A DNA stretch of 64,000 nucleotides from Pythium myriotylum (lineage: Eukaryota; Oomycota; Peronosporomycetes; Pythiales; Pythiaceae). Location: assembly GCA_023091665.1 (NCBI GenBank), contig JALJCQ010000001.1, forward strand, positions 1,488,001-1,552,000. The letters run 5' to 3'. How positions within the stretch are numbered: position 1 is the first letter of the stretch; each line of letters opens with the position of its first letter. The notes beneath the pieces are model-generated. The model was given only the letters and a program-made list of their open reading frames with translations. It did not search any database and was not told where the DNA came from. This document shows positions 11,619 to 22,988 of this stretch, piece after piece. The translations under genes and the position numbers were made by a program.

Positions 11619-12797
11619 ATGAGCGCCAAGACCACCGCCTCGCGCGACGCACGCGTCGCTGAGCTCGCGGAGAAGCTTCGCCAGGAGCGCAAGAGGCTCA
11701 CGCTGCTGCGCCGCCCCCTCAGCACGCTCTACCACTTCGGCATCGTCTTCGTGCGCTTCGTCAAGTGGCTCGCGCTCTACGTGCTCCAGCACAACGCGAC
11801 GCGCTTCGTGCTGCTGCCGCTGCTGCTCGCGTGGGTCACGGCCTCCCTCGTAGAAGGAGACCACCACAAGTACCTCGACGAGTTCAACACCAACGTCGAG
11901 TTTGTCGTCTGGTGGGTCGGGCTCGGCGTGCTCTCGTCCGTCGGGCTCGGCACGGGGATGCACTCGGGCATTCTCTTCCTCTTCCCGCACATCTTCATGG
12001 TCGTCCAGGGCGCCGAGGCATGCAACTCGTTAGACTTCGACTCGCGTCAGGACATGTGGTTCCGATCGTTCGACGCTGTCTGCAAGAATGGTGGGGCCGC
12101 GAAGCCTGTCACATTCATCGCTATCTTCTGGAAGGTGTTCTTGCCGTGTATGTTGTGGGGGGCTGGCACTGCCGCTGGGGAAATCCCTCCGTATGCTCTT
12201 AGCCGTGCCGCCCGCCTTGCGGGCCAACGGAACGAAGAGTTCGAAGAGATTACCGAATCCAAGTCGCAGTACAACATTCTCAACTGGATGAAGGACTGGA
12301 TGATTAAGTTCCTCGAGAAGCATGGCTTCTGGGGAGTTCTGCTCATGTCAGCGTGGCCGAATGTCGCATTTGATCTTTGTGGTATCTGCTGTGGCCACTT
12401 TCTCATGCCATTCTGGACGTTTTTCGGCGCTACACTGATCGGCAAGGCTCTCATCAAGGTGAACCTCCAGGCCGCTTTCTTCATCACGATCTTCACGGAC
12501 TCCCACATGAAGCAGGTCGAGGCTTTCATCGCAAGCGTTTCGCCTGCGGCGTGGAAGCTTGATGCGCGTGTCAGCGAGTTCCTCCTCGAATGTCGAGAGA
12601 AGTTCCACTCGGCGCGCGCGAAGGCGAGTGTGGAACATGCGGCAGGCGGCGCTGCGAAGTCGGGGGGCCTCATCTCTCAGCTTGGTTCGATTGTCATGAT
12701 CCTGTTCATTGGATACTTCGCAGTTTCGTGCATTGAGCAGTTCGCACAGCAACACGCAGCTGAGGAAGACGAGAAGAAGCTCAAGAAGGTTGAATAG
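11619..12797 (+). CDS. VMP1: Vacuole membrane protein 1 (VMP1)-like ER scramblase
   Basis: Single-exon, 392-aa polytopic ER membrane protein of the VTT/SNARE-associated (DedA-like) family. VMP1 acts in autophagosome formation, ER contact sites and lipid scrambling. Diagnostic segments: GVLSSVGLGTGMHSGILFLF at the start of the core, then WGAGTAAGEIPPYALSRAAR (about residues 180-200), then EKHGFWGVLLMSAWPNVAFD and FFGATLIGKALIKV. These are the conserved VMP1 blocks, with the GELPPY-type motif reading GEIPPY. At least six hydrophobic helices are visible, and the C-terminus ends in a lysine-rich tail (EEDEKKLKKVE), compatible with ER retrieval. The start is the ATG giving MSAKTTASRD; an in-frame ATG at 11595 would add eight residues. 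Length agrees with the family (about 400). Confidence 0.93.
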   Translation: MSAKTTASRDARVAELAEKLRQERKRLTLLRRPLSTLYHFGIVFVRFVKWLALYVLQHNATRFVLLPLLLAWVTASLVEGDHHKYLDEFNTNVEFVVWWVGLGVLSSVGLGTGMHSGILFLFPHIFMVVQGAEACNSLDFDSRQDMWFRSFDAVCKNGGAAKPVTFIAIFWKVFLPCMLWGAGTAAGEIPPYALSRAARLAGQRNEEFEEITESKSQYNILNWMKDWMIKFLEKHGFWGVLLMSAWPNVAFDLCGICCGHFLMPFWTFFGATLIGKALIKVNLQAAFFITIFTDSHMKQVEAFIASVSPAAWKLDARVSEFLLECREKFHSARAKASVEHAAGGAAKSGGLISQLGSIVMILFIGYFAVSCIEQFAQQHAAEEDEKKLKKVE

Positions 12798-13059
12798 ATA
12801 CACCTCTAGAAGCCCCGCGAAGACTCGCGATTCTAGTCTCTCGCTTGGGATTATCTCGCCCCAGCGTGCGATCTCAACGTATCTCCGCGTTGCTTACATG
12901 CTACACCGACCAATGCTCTTCTTTGGCAAAATAGACAGATATCTTCATGAGCACAGGTCATGGGCATTCGCTTTGTGCATTCCTCCTCACCGGCGAACTA
13001 CTGGATACTGCCCTCGGCGCCATTCTCGCTTAGATTCTCTACCGTACTGCAAACTTACT

Positions 13060-15925
13060 CTACATGAAGTTGAACGCTGAACGCTCACCGCTCACAGGAG
13101 CTTCTCCACTCCCACTGTTTCGGGGTGAGTTGGCAATCGTGAAGAGGTCCTTACCGAAGCTACTCAGCGTCTTGGACCGGTCGTCTCCAGCAAACTGTAC
13201 GGGCGATGCCTGACGTCGCGGCGATTGCAAAAGCAGATCGCCATACTGCTGCTGGACATGCTGTTGTGGGGAGGTGGCTCCGTGCTGCGGGTACTGCTCC
13301 TGCTGATGCTGCGCGTTGTGAAGCAAGTCGCCATACTGCTGTGGTTGATGCTGCTGCGGGGAGGTTATTCCTTGAGGTTGGTACTGATGCTGGTGGTGCT
13401 GTGCATTCGGGTGCATGGGAACAGGATCAAATCCATCGAGGAGCTAGATGGATAGCAACAGCCGTGAGCCTTTACACAAGAAGACAGCTTTGGAGAACAA
13501 CAATCTTACCGAGACTTCTTGTGCTGGTGGAGCCTTGCGAGTGGCTGGCGGTGGAGTGCTATAAACGTGTGGCGGAGCTTGAGTTTGTTGGGACGACGAA
13601 CTGATGCTTAGCCCTTCGAAGCCTAGGAAATCGACCTCTCCGCCCCCTTGTTGCGGCGCTGATCGCGTCGGTGTTCCCCGGGTAGTAGGGCGCTTTGGCG
13701 GCTCAGGAGTAGACTCATCCAGAAGACCAAGGACGCGCATTACTTGCTGAGCTTTCTGTGCGACAGTTGGCTTTGCATCACCGCGAAGCTGGCAGCAACA
13801 ACACGTCAGCAAGGAGTACCAAATCCATCAGAAATCACGCCCCTTACCTCTTCCAGTACACCAGCGTTGTCTTCGAACAGTTCCATGTAAGGAGCAGATC
13901 CGGGAGACTCGAGCAAGGCAAGTACAACATGAAGAGCTTTCAACCGTACTTGCCAAACTGAGTCTTCCAGCTTGTCCAGCAAGATGTCGCCAATCGTTTG
14001 AACGTCTAGAGTCTGAGCGAGATCAACGAATCTCTTGAGAGCGTCAGCAGGTGGGGCACGCGCAAGGCCAACAGACGCGCAAAGACTATCAATCAACCCG
14101 CGCTCATACTCGCTGTCACGACAATACATGAGATAACTCTAGACAAAACGACAGCACACGGTGAAGCCTTACCCGGTCGTGTCTTTGCCTCCAGTGCCTT
14201 GCTGCAACGACTGGGGCTGATAATAACCTCGATCCATCACAGCAGGACCTGCACTCAATTCATCATGGTCGGCGAGTGAAGCACCAATCGACTTGTCCAT
14301 ATTCCGTCTGTCCCATCGGTCTTTTGCTTCAACTCCAATTTTCTTCAAGCCGACGACAGCTTTACCGATTTTGGTGGAAGGTCCGGTATTGACACCACCG
14401 CCACCACCACCGTGCATCCCACCGCCACTGAAGCCTCCAGATGGGTTACTCAGCATCCGGTTCATGTTTTCAATGTACGATGGTGTTTGGCGAGATGAGG
14501 TACCACCAAACCCACCAGTGTTCACTCCACCATTACCTCCATACGCACCACTACTTCCACCGAATCCCCCGCTGCTTCCACCAAAGCCTGGACCGGTATT
14601 GCTCGGTGCGAAACCACTTGAGCTTTGGCCGCCAAAAGCGCCGCCTGTGGCACCACCGTAGCCACCCCCGCCAGTCGGGCCGCCGTAAGTCCCACTGCTG
14701 GTACCGCTTACACCGCCGATTAGACTACTATTTCCATGCGACACAGGTTTCGGGAAGCTGAGATTGTGCCCAACGAGAACGGTCGGCCGATTGTCGCGAG
14801 ATGAAAAGGAGGAGCCACCATGGTTATACGACGGAGGAGGTGGAGCAGTCTTCTGATACCCAGAGCTGCTCCACATGCCACCTCCCGTGGCCTTTGGAGC
14901 GCCATAGGAGGGGGCTGATGGGGCTGGGGTTGACCATGAGCTTAGACCATTCGGTTGGTGAGATTGATGTGGTTGGTGCTGCTGAGGGTTTGACTCATTG
15001 CCATAGCCACCTCCACCACCATACGCCGTGTTTTGCTGTTCATCACCGCGATGAGGTCCGCCGTAGCTGTTTTGACCGCCGTAAGAAGGACCTCCTGGTG
15101 AGTCAGAGTACGGGGCTGGTCGTGAGCTTCCAGACGCAGACGAGTTACCTCCCCACGGCCCAGAGGGTTGAGAGGCTTGTGCACCACCATATCCCCCCGG
15201 TTGGTTATACGCTCCCGGTTGGTTATACGCAGCTTGAGAGTTGCCGTACTGCCCAGTCTGTTGGTGGTGTTGGTGAGGCTGCTGTGCCGGTGACGAGGAC
15301 CCCCAAGGGCCACCATTAGACGGGGCTGGCTCGTTTCGACGGGGCAAGCACCCATCATTCAAGCACACCAGTACTTCTTGCGATGCCACGCGAATGCGAC
15401 GATACCTTTCATCACCCATCACTGGATCAGGTGGTCCAGAGTACTCTGCAATTCAGCACGTGGTACGTCAGTGTTAATCAGATTAAACTGAAGATCGCAG
15501 CCAGATCGCGGTTTTGGACACTTCAACTTACGCAAATATGCCGTTATCTCGCCTTCTTCTTCGCGAATAACTTCGGCAAAAACGGGGTCCCCTTCGCGGA
15601 TGCAGAACTGGTCGCCAAGCACCAAAACCATTAGACCAACGGGGGTGATCGAATCGTCGCGCAGACTTACCGAAATGATCTGCAACGCCTTGAGCTTTAC
15701 GATCAGATTGGTCTTGGCTAAGCGACCCAACAGGAAGTCGGCCGTCTTTTCAGCATCGCGTTCGCTCGCTTTGGTGCCATCTACATCCAGAACACGCATG
15801 TTAGGGGACAGGTATCTTTTCCTTCCTCGAGAAGACGCGGACGCACTAGCGATCTCTTGCATGAGATAGATGGGCACAGCAGCATCGTGGAGGTTGGTGG
15901 CGTCCGCCAGAGCCTGTCGGTTCAT
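13060..15925 (-). CDS. Tepsin/MTV1-like ENTH-domain protein (AP-4 coat accessory)
   Basis: Predicted 843-aa protein in six exons: 15925-15671, 15607-15532, 15445-14173, 14112-13848, 13788-13510, 13443-13060. The N-terminus is an ENTH-type helical domain ending in QYSGPPDPVMGDERYRRIRV, the QYxGPPDP...G...YxxVR block that marks tepsin. A very Gly/Asn/Ser/Tyr-rich linker (about 250 residues, GGYGG units) follows, then a second VHS-like helical domain (ERGLIDSLCASVGLARAP to GVLEEV), then a Gln/His/Pro-rich tail with two copies of QQQYGDLL-type units. Tepsin binds the AP-4 adaptor via short tail motifs: here GFEGLSI (13603-13626) and the extreme C-terminus SAFNFM resemble them. So this is a trans-Golgi AP-4 vesicle accessory protein. 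The 60-nt intron at 14113-14172 was chosen over a 36-nt alternative. Confidence 0.85.
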
Positions 15926-16256
15926 CGTGGCTGGGTTTGGTCTCTGCCTCCCCCTCCTTCGTCCGTCGCGCGGTGTGTGACTCGGCTCTGTCTCCTGAAG
16001 AGCTCTTCGGATGGGGCGACTTGCGCTCCTCACAGAGCTGTACCTCCACCTCTTCGGTCTATTTTAACCAATCCGACACTGACTTCAACAAATTCAAATC
16101 ATCCAATTGTCTTTGAACAACCCAAGAAACCTTTGTTATATCATGTAGTAAATATTGTTCAGTAGAGGATTTTGACCAGCTAAAACCGCGCTCGTCCCCC
16201 CAAGAAACGCGCCCAGTGAAAAGCTCCAGGTTTTTAGAGGAAGCCGACTGGTCGAC
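15926..16256. promoter_or_regulatory. Shared upstream region of the tepsin and Psq/CENP-B genes
   Basis: 331 bp between divergent starts. AT-rich in the middle around 16070-16150, GC-rich at both ends. No further gene seen. A longer tepsin N-terminus (start at 16033) would shorten it. Confidence 0.5.
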
Positions 16257-17414
16257 ATGGGTAAACAAGGCAAAGGACGGCGTCTGACGGACAAGGAGCG
16301 CTTGGAGATCATCGCGCTTACGCGTCAGAACCCTCGCATCAAGCATGTCGAGTTGGCTGCCAAGTACAACGTGAATGAGTCGACGATCCGCAAATGGCGT
16401 GCGCAAGCCAACGCCGCCAAGATAGAAGAACGGTATGCGCAAGGCGTGGCTGCCTCTCGAGACGGGCGCCAGCGTGGCCAGGCCGTTCGTAACTCACAGT
16501 TCGACGCCCAGCTCTACGAATGGGTTACCGGAATGATGAAGCAGGAGCAGGATCTCGCTCCTGCCCGAGTCCGTGAGAAGGCGCGCTCTCTGGCGACCGA
16601 GTATGATGGTATGGACGGCTTCAAGGCGTCCTCTGGGTGGTTCTACCGATTTTGCCGTCGCTACGGACTTCCTTGCGGCCCAACCGCTCGAGAAGGCGGC
16701 GGCAAGATCCATGATGAAATGGCCATCATGGGCTTGATTCCCATGGACAATGTGCACAATACTAGTATGCTCGCTCACCACCAAACAGCAAGCATCCACA
16801 CGCAATTACCGTCCAATGATACCAGTGATATGCCCACTGACCACGAAGACCACTCCGTCGATGGCGCTACAGATGCGGCAGCGATTGCCATGTCTCTCCA
16901 GCCGCCTCCAACGTCAAGCACTCAAGTTCAAGCTGGGGATCTTGGGCCGACTGACGCCAAGGACTCGGCACCCGAGACGGGAGCGGGCGATTTGCTGCTG
17001 GGACTCGGCGAGATGGCTGCAATGCCAACAACGACCGCTCCGACTGCAGATATCTCGCCTTCGACAAGCACGACCACGACCACCACAGAACATCCGCCTC
17101 AAGTCACCTCAACAACTACGACGACGTCTGCTTCTGCCTCGGTCCAGAGCGAGAATGCATCCTTAGCCACGGCTGTGCTTCCGCCCGGGTTTTCAGCGAG
17201 CCAAGCTGCGATAACCCACATGGTCCAGCACTTCAAGGACGTGTTGGACCCGCCGACACGATTACGGCTCGTGCGGCACCTCACGCGCGTGCCCGGCGAG
17301 GCCGAAATGTATCTCGTCATGGACGACGAGACGCGTCTCGAGTACGTCAAAGAGTTTGCCCAAGCGCCCGGGGCCACGACGCCGTCGCCGCCGGCTGAAG
17401 CCACGACAATCTGA
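16257..17414 (+). CDS. Psq/CENP-B-type helix-turn-helix DNA-binding protein
   Basis: Single-exon 385-aa nuclear protein. Residues about 8-50 form a Psq/CENP-B N-type helix-turn-helix (RLTDKERLEIIALTRQ then HVELAAKYNVNESTIRKWR). Residues about 75-140 form a second CENP-B/Tc5-type HTH (APARVREKARSLA...GFKASSGWFYRFCRRYGL). This pair is the DNA-binding module of pogo/Tigger transposases and of the domesticated CENP-B family. The remainder is a Thr/Ser/Pro-rich, low-complexity region, then an acidic helical tail (HMVQHFKDVLDPPTRLRLVRHL). There is no DDE transposase domain and no terminal inverted repeats are visible nearby, so a domesticated regulator is more likely than a mobile element. Codon use matches its neighbours. 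Confidence 0.83.
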   Translation: MGKQGKGRRLTDKERLEIIALTRQNPRIKHVELAAKYNVNESTIRKWRAQANAAKIEERYAQGVAASRDGRQRGQAVRNSQFDAQLYEWVTGMMKQEQDLAPARVREKARSLATEYDGMDGFKASSGWFYRFCRRYGLPCGPTAREGGGKIHDEMAIMGLIPMDNVHNTSMLAHHQTASIHTQLPSNDTSDMPTDHEDHSVDGATDAAAIAMSLQPPPTSSTQVQAGDLGPTDAKDSAPETGAGDLLLGLGEMAAMPTTTAPTADISPSTSTTTTTTEHPPQVTSTTTTTSASASVQSENASLATAVLPPGFSASQAAITHMVQHFKDVLDPPTRLRLVRHLTRVPGEAEMYLVMDDETRLEYVKEFAQAPGATTPSPPAEATTI

Positions 17415-17830
17415 TAGCCGCACGTCGAAAGTTGGGTGGGTACGCTTGCTAATTAGACGTCATTCGGTTTTGGCCTTCGTCGAGTGTTTTGGCCTGGGAC
17501 AAATCAGTCTTTCGATATTTAATTCGCGCACATCTCCTTTGTGGTTTCTCTTGGGAACTGTGGACTTGAACCTTTGATATTTGATAAAGCGTTTTCTTCC
17601 GGTCGTTTCACCCGTTTTCGCCCACACGGCCGTTCTTTCTCGGGGTGCTGAAACCCATCGTGATCGGTTCCAAACCCAAATAAGGAAGGCGGCGACGCGG
17701 AAACCGCGCGGCGGCGGAAGCTCGTCAACGGACGGACGGGGGAAGCGGCCATCGCGCGGAGAGCGGTCGCTCGGCATCGAAAGGGCCTCGCGGCGTCCAG
17801 GCGCGTGAGAAGAGCTCGCCGGCGCGCACC
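17415..17830. other. Intergenic region upstream of the RME-8-like gene
   Basis: About 416 bp between the Psq/CENP-B stop and the next start on the same strand. It contains the 3' end of one gene and probably the promoter of the next. Nothing else recognised. Confidence 0.5.
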
Positions 17831-20800
17831 ATGGGCCAAGCCGGCTCCGTCGAACAGCGCAACGCCATCCGCGACGTCGTGACGCTCAAGCCCGCGAGCG
17901 CCGACCCGGAGGCCGTCTCGTCGGCGCTGCGGGCCTTCTGTAAGATGTTTCCGGTCGAGGCGGCCGTCGTGACGGCCTCGACCGCCACGGACGACGCGTC
18001 GGGCATTGTGCTGGACGTCAAAGAGAACAAGCTCTTCCACGTCGTCCACGCACTTCTGCAGCATGCAACAGAGCGGACGGAGAAGAACTCGAGGGAGGAT
18101 CTGGTGTGCTGCATTGTGGCTGACTTCGCATCAGAGAGCTGCTCAGCTGATGTTCATTGTATGCGATTCCAGATCGAACTCACGCTCACGAGCTTCAAGC
18201 GCGTCATCTTGTGGAGAGAACTCTATCGCCTCGGCTCTAAATGCTCCATGAAGCCGTTTCTGAACTGCCTCGTGAGTGCCGGGTGCGTTTCCGATCGCGC
18301 TAGTAAAATTGCTAATCAACGGCACCATGTCTAGTTGTTATCGCCAGCACTCGCAAGATCAGCCTTACAGGTGCTCCTGAGCCTCACTGGCGTGTGTCCT
18401 AGTGGTGATACGACAGAGAAGACGGAGAAGTGGGAGTCGCTGAACCGTCGGAATTTTGCCGAGAGTGGAGGCTACGATGTGCTTCGCTCCTTGATAGTCG
18501 AGCATGGCTCATCCGTCCACGATTCACGAGAGCACGAGTCAGTGCTAGCACTGGTACTCGAGTTATTCCACTCCGCTCTCGTCACACGCAAGCACACAAC
18601 TGATGGCATTACGATGAGCCATGCCGTCGGTGCGCTTCTCAATGCCCGAATCTCACTCCTCAACTTGTGCCATCACTCGCACAAGCTCATTCAAGACTTT
18701 GCCTTGGATCTGGTCAAGGAGCTGTTTTTTGTCATTGATCTCGAACAGGTTCATGAGCTCCAAGAGTCAGCGAGGGAATATGGAGCACTGCTGTATGCTC
18801 TTTCGGTTGCCGTAGCAGAGCGAAAGAAAAGTAGTAGTGGCAGTGGCGGAAGTGGCAAGGTTAGTCGGGAAAGCAGTCGAGACTCTGACAGCGGAGGCGA
18901 GCTCACACCAACAAACTCTGCTCGGGCACTACAAGAAAAGCTAACAGAGCTAGTGGAAATGTTCTGTGCCGGAAACACTCGCTCCAAGAAAGTGATTAGC
19001 CGTATACTCCCGGTGGAACTTTTCATTCCTCAGGAGTCCCGTGCGGATCTCATTTCGCGCCATACAGCTTCTTCGCTGCTCAAGAGCACTCGAAACAATC
19101 GCTCTCTTCCATCCTTCACGTTCGACTTCGAACTTCGTTCAAGTCTCGACGGCAAGAAAAATCGTGGCACCTCCTTCGCAACAGGTGTTTCAAAGCAGGT
19201 TGGTTTGAATGGGAGCGCTTTCGAGAAGTGGTTACAAGATGCCAGATCTCAGGGGGAAGACTGGAAGAGCATAATCGAGGCTGCGCTGGTCACCCATGAA
19301 GGCCCAGAACTGGTTTGGAGGGATGCTATGCGGGCAGAACTGCGTCAAGCAATACGTGAGGAGATTGACCGCTTGGAGCGAGAAAAGAGTCTTTTGGTCA
19401 CGAAGTCTCCTGGGGCGATCGTAAGATGGGATCACGAGATGTTTTTCGTCGAATACCATTCGATTCAGAAGGAGCTCGTCGTGAACGGATACTTTGTCGA
19501 GTTTCTCATCCCGATGTTGGGCGATTTAACCAATCAGTTTGAAGTTTTGGAACCGCTTGTGTTAGCATGGCATCTATCAGATCGCCTCGCCGTTGAGCGG
19601 TACGAGCCGTGGAAGATCCTATGTCTTCGGTGTTTGCGGCTAACGATCCGTCGATACGCGATGGTATTGAATGGCCAACTCCCAACTCGCCAAGTTCTCG
19701 AGCTACTCCGTGACCACTCGAACTACTCGCCAGCGTTTATCCGAGAATGTTTCATGCTGCTAAATACAGCATTCATGACCACGCGTAATGCACCGTCCGA
19801 GAGCCTGAATCAGATTAGTACATCGATCGCTATGGCCGTCGTTGACGTTTTATCGGATTCGACCCTCATCAGCAGTCTCTCCCACAAGTCGAGCTCCAAG
19901 TCCATTAGCAAGGATGATGACGATGATGTGGGTTCAGTTTATGACTTTGACGAAGAGAATGTCCAGATCCGCAACGGAAGCGACGGTCTTGTCCGTGCGG
20001 GTGTGAGCGTTCTTCAAGCAATCATTCGTCGGTCCAAGTTCACTTTGCAGTTTGTTCGGCCAAGGCGAGTGTTCATCTGTCGGCTTCTCGCCGTTGAAAC
20101 ATTAGATCACGTCACGGTTTCTCGTATTCTTTCAGTCTTGAAGCAGCTGGCCCACCTGGACTCTTCTGTGACAACCTCTTCGCACTCAACAAACACCGGT
20201 ACTATTCAAACGCACTCGTCGTCCAAATCAGCGGCTGACATCAACTGGAAGTCTATCGCTCTGGTGTACATCCTCATCGCTTGTTGCGATCCGAATGGTA
20301 ACGGGATGTCACTCGCTGCTGCCCAGTTCTTGAAGGACAACTACTGCGTCCTCGAATCGACGCAACAGCCGAAGTCTTTATCACCTTCGTCAACTAGCTA
20401 TTCAAGACGGACGTCAGACGCAGTCAGAGAAAGGAAGAGAAAATCGGAGTTCAAGCAGCTCTTAGATGATGCAGTGGGTTTTGACGGCTGTGGAATCGGC
20501 TCTCTCTTAGGATCTTGCGATGCAAGTCTGTTTTGCGAAGTTTTCAATGCGGAAGAGAAACGATCTGCTGATGTTTGGTGGGGTCGTCGCCAACGTGCGA
20601 AGGTGTTCGACCATCTCAAGCGTAAATTTGTGGCCTCCGCCACGTCGAGCAACCAACTTGATGACTATGATGCTGTAATTGTCAGCGCAGATGGAGATAG
20701 CGATGAAGGATCGACGGACGGGATCGGCGACGAGATATTTGTTGGCAATATCTTCCTGCGCTCGTACGTCGAAGGCGATGGCGAATTTTTGAATGACTGG

Positions 20801-22555
20801 ACAGATGATATGTACCGTGCATTAATTGACGCACTGTTTGCTCGACTCTCTGACTTGTCAAGGACTCGATCAGTGTTTGGCCCCGGGGACTCTCGTGCGG
20901 GTTCAAATCGTTCGCCAATAGAGCCCGCAGAAGTGCAAGAATTTATTCTCAAGGCGTTGGTTCGACTTCTACCATCTCATTGCTTAAGCGTTGAGATCAA
21001 GAGCGAGTCTTTTGAGACCCTTCTTCTCCCACTTCGTCGGTCCCTGTTGGGAGACACTGACCAAGTTCGCGGTAGCCTAGCAATTGAACTTCTGATCGCG
21101 CTCCTGCATGTCCCTGAAGATAAGTGCGCCAACGCCTCGTTATGCCGGAAGTTTCTATCAGAGTCTGGTCTGACCACAATCGCTGAAGCGCTGGAAAAAA
21201 TGATGAACCCTGCGTATCAACGACTTCTCAAGGCCGAGAGTGATCCTTCTTCGCTCAACTTTGCTCGCGTGCTTCTGAGTCGGGTTACAGATTTGCTCAC
21301 CACGTTGTCAGCTGAGCAAGAGGGAGTGAGTGCCCTCAAGAAGAACCCCAGTGTGATCGCTGCTCTTCTCGACCTGTCTTCTAAACAAAACATTACCTCG
21401 TATTCAGCGGAGGCCGCCGCAACATGTCTGTTGTGTCTTTCAAAGCTTTGCCAGGATGACGACTTGCTCAATCTCATGATTGGTGCTGGTGGCTTGCTCC
21501 AACTAATTGAAGTGTGCGCGTTTTGTCCGGTCGGCAACAGCCTAGTCGAGCCTCCCGTGTCACCACGATTGGGAGATGCAGATGAAAGCAACAACCCTGC
21601 CAGTCCAAAGGAAGAAGATGCGAAACAGCGGCCGGTCGTATTGTCGCTGCCCCCATCTGCAGCTGCTGTTCGTTCTGCAGCAGAGACGTTGAAGTCTTGT
21701 TTATACGACAGTGAAGGAGCCGAATTGGTATTGTCAGTTCAGGTCCTTAAGCAACTTCTCACTCCAAGCTTCGTTCGGGTCCGTCATTGTGTGAGCGCAA
21801 CTGATATGGCGTCTAGGTAGACTGATTGCTGTTGTAGATCCTACGCGTTTCCCCAACTCGATTCGTACTCCGACTTCAAGCGAAGGAGGATATCTGTTGT
21901 TCCACTCTGATATGGAATTCGACAATGAAGAAACGACTAGCGGACACTCTTACGAGCGAGCTTCTGAAAGTCAAAACCGCGGCGAAGTCAAACGTTTGGC
22001 CACGATGGAATCCGGATCATTTTGTCGCCGCAGATTCTTTTCGGTACCAGTACCCAGAGCTCAACGACGAGCTGATTGTTCACGATGTATACATCAACAA
22101 ATTCGTTTCCTCTGACGGCGTGGCGTTGGATGATATCGACATGTCCGCCTTCTCGCAAGCGTTGCTCATATCGATTCAGAGCGGTGAGAACGTGCTACGT
22201 ATCCTCCAGCAGGTGTGTTGCGTATTGCGTCGAACTGTGATGCTGATCTAAATGCTTCGGCCTGACTTTATAGCGTGGCGCGAGTGACCCAACAAAAGAA
22301 AGGTCAATTGTCGTGATGCGTTTGGCTCTAAACAAACTCGTCTCCGCCCATCCACAGCACAACCTTCAAGTTGATCGAACGCCGGCTACCTCCATTGGGA
22401 TGACTTCGCTCATTGAGAACGAGTCATCCGACGAAGAGTCTGATGATGATGATGACGCATCCACGGCGGGCTCCTCGGTCGGGGGCTATCGCGTGCACCC
22501 AGACAACACGATCGAGCGGTCGTCGACCTTGGATCCGGAGGATTTGATTGTGTGA
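17831..22555 (+). CDS. RME-8/GRV2 (DNAJC13)-like endosomal protein without a visible J domain
   Basis: Predicted 1517-aa protein in four exons (17831-18271, 18335-21790, 21838-22212, 22274-22555). It is helical throughout, of armadillo/HEAT character. Several segments follow the order of RME-8, the retromer/WASH-linked DnaJ protein: an IWN-type unit at GPELVWRDAMRAELRQA followed by MFFVEYHSIQKELVVNGYF; a second at ADVWWGRRQRAKVFDHL followed by EIFVGNIFLRSYV; and a C-terminal SPTRFVLRLQAKEDI...TLIWNSTMKKRLADTL (21907-21918 for LIWN). Between the second and last units, where RME-8 carries its J domain, I find no HPD tripeptide or J-like helices, and the GYF-like insert is also absent. It may therefore be a divergent or J-less RME-8. 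The assignment rests on motif order remembered from the family. Confidence 0.7.
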
Positions 22556-22988
22556 GCCTGCATTGAAACAGTCAGCAAAGTAGATTTTCTCAACTGCAAT
22601 CGTAAGTTATGTGATCTCGTCGCCTCTTCGTAGACATGGCTACATTTTGTCACAATTGGACGACTGTTCACTTCGCTGACGTTCAGACCACATGAGACTT
22701 TGGTCTTGCGTCTGGGGAGAGGGAGCCAGCGACACGACGTGAGTAGCTGCAGATGGCTTCGACCTGATCTCGACACGAGCGACTCGCCAACGAGCGGCGA
22801 TCGTTCGTAAAATTAGCTCCCGATCCGATGGGGATCTGACTCTCAGCTGAACATTTTCTCTCTGACTGTGGGTGCCGAGTGATTGCGCGCCGATCAGACG
22901 CTGTGCGTGCAGTGACATCGCCGGCATCTGCCCACTCGTCGGTGAGCCTTATCCAAACTCCATTCCCTGAATAAAGGAACAAGACAAC
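22556..22988. other. Intergenic region upstream of the ORP gene
   Basis: About 433 bp between genes on the same strand. Mixed composition, no open frame that looks coding, no RNA gene seen. Confidence 0.5.

Noticed and set aside
14137..14172. A 36-nt intron in the tepsin gene
   Set aside because: A downstream acceptor (TGACAG) gives a 60-nt intron with the same phase and fits the rest of the window better.
16257..17414. An active transposon around the Psq/CENP-B gene
   Set aside because: No DDE domain, no terminal inverted repeats or target-site duplication seen, and codon use equals that of neighbours.
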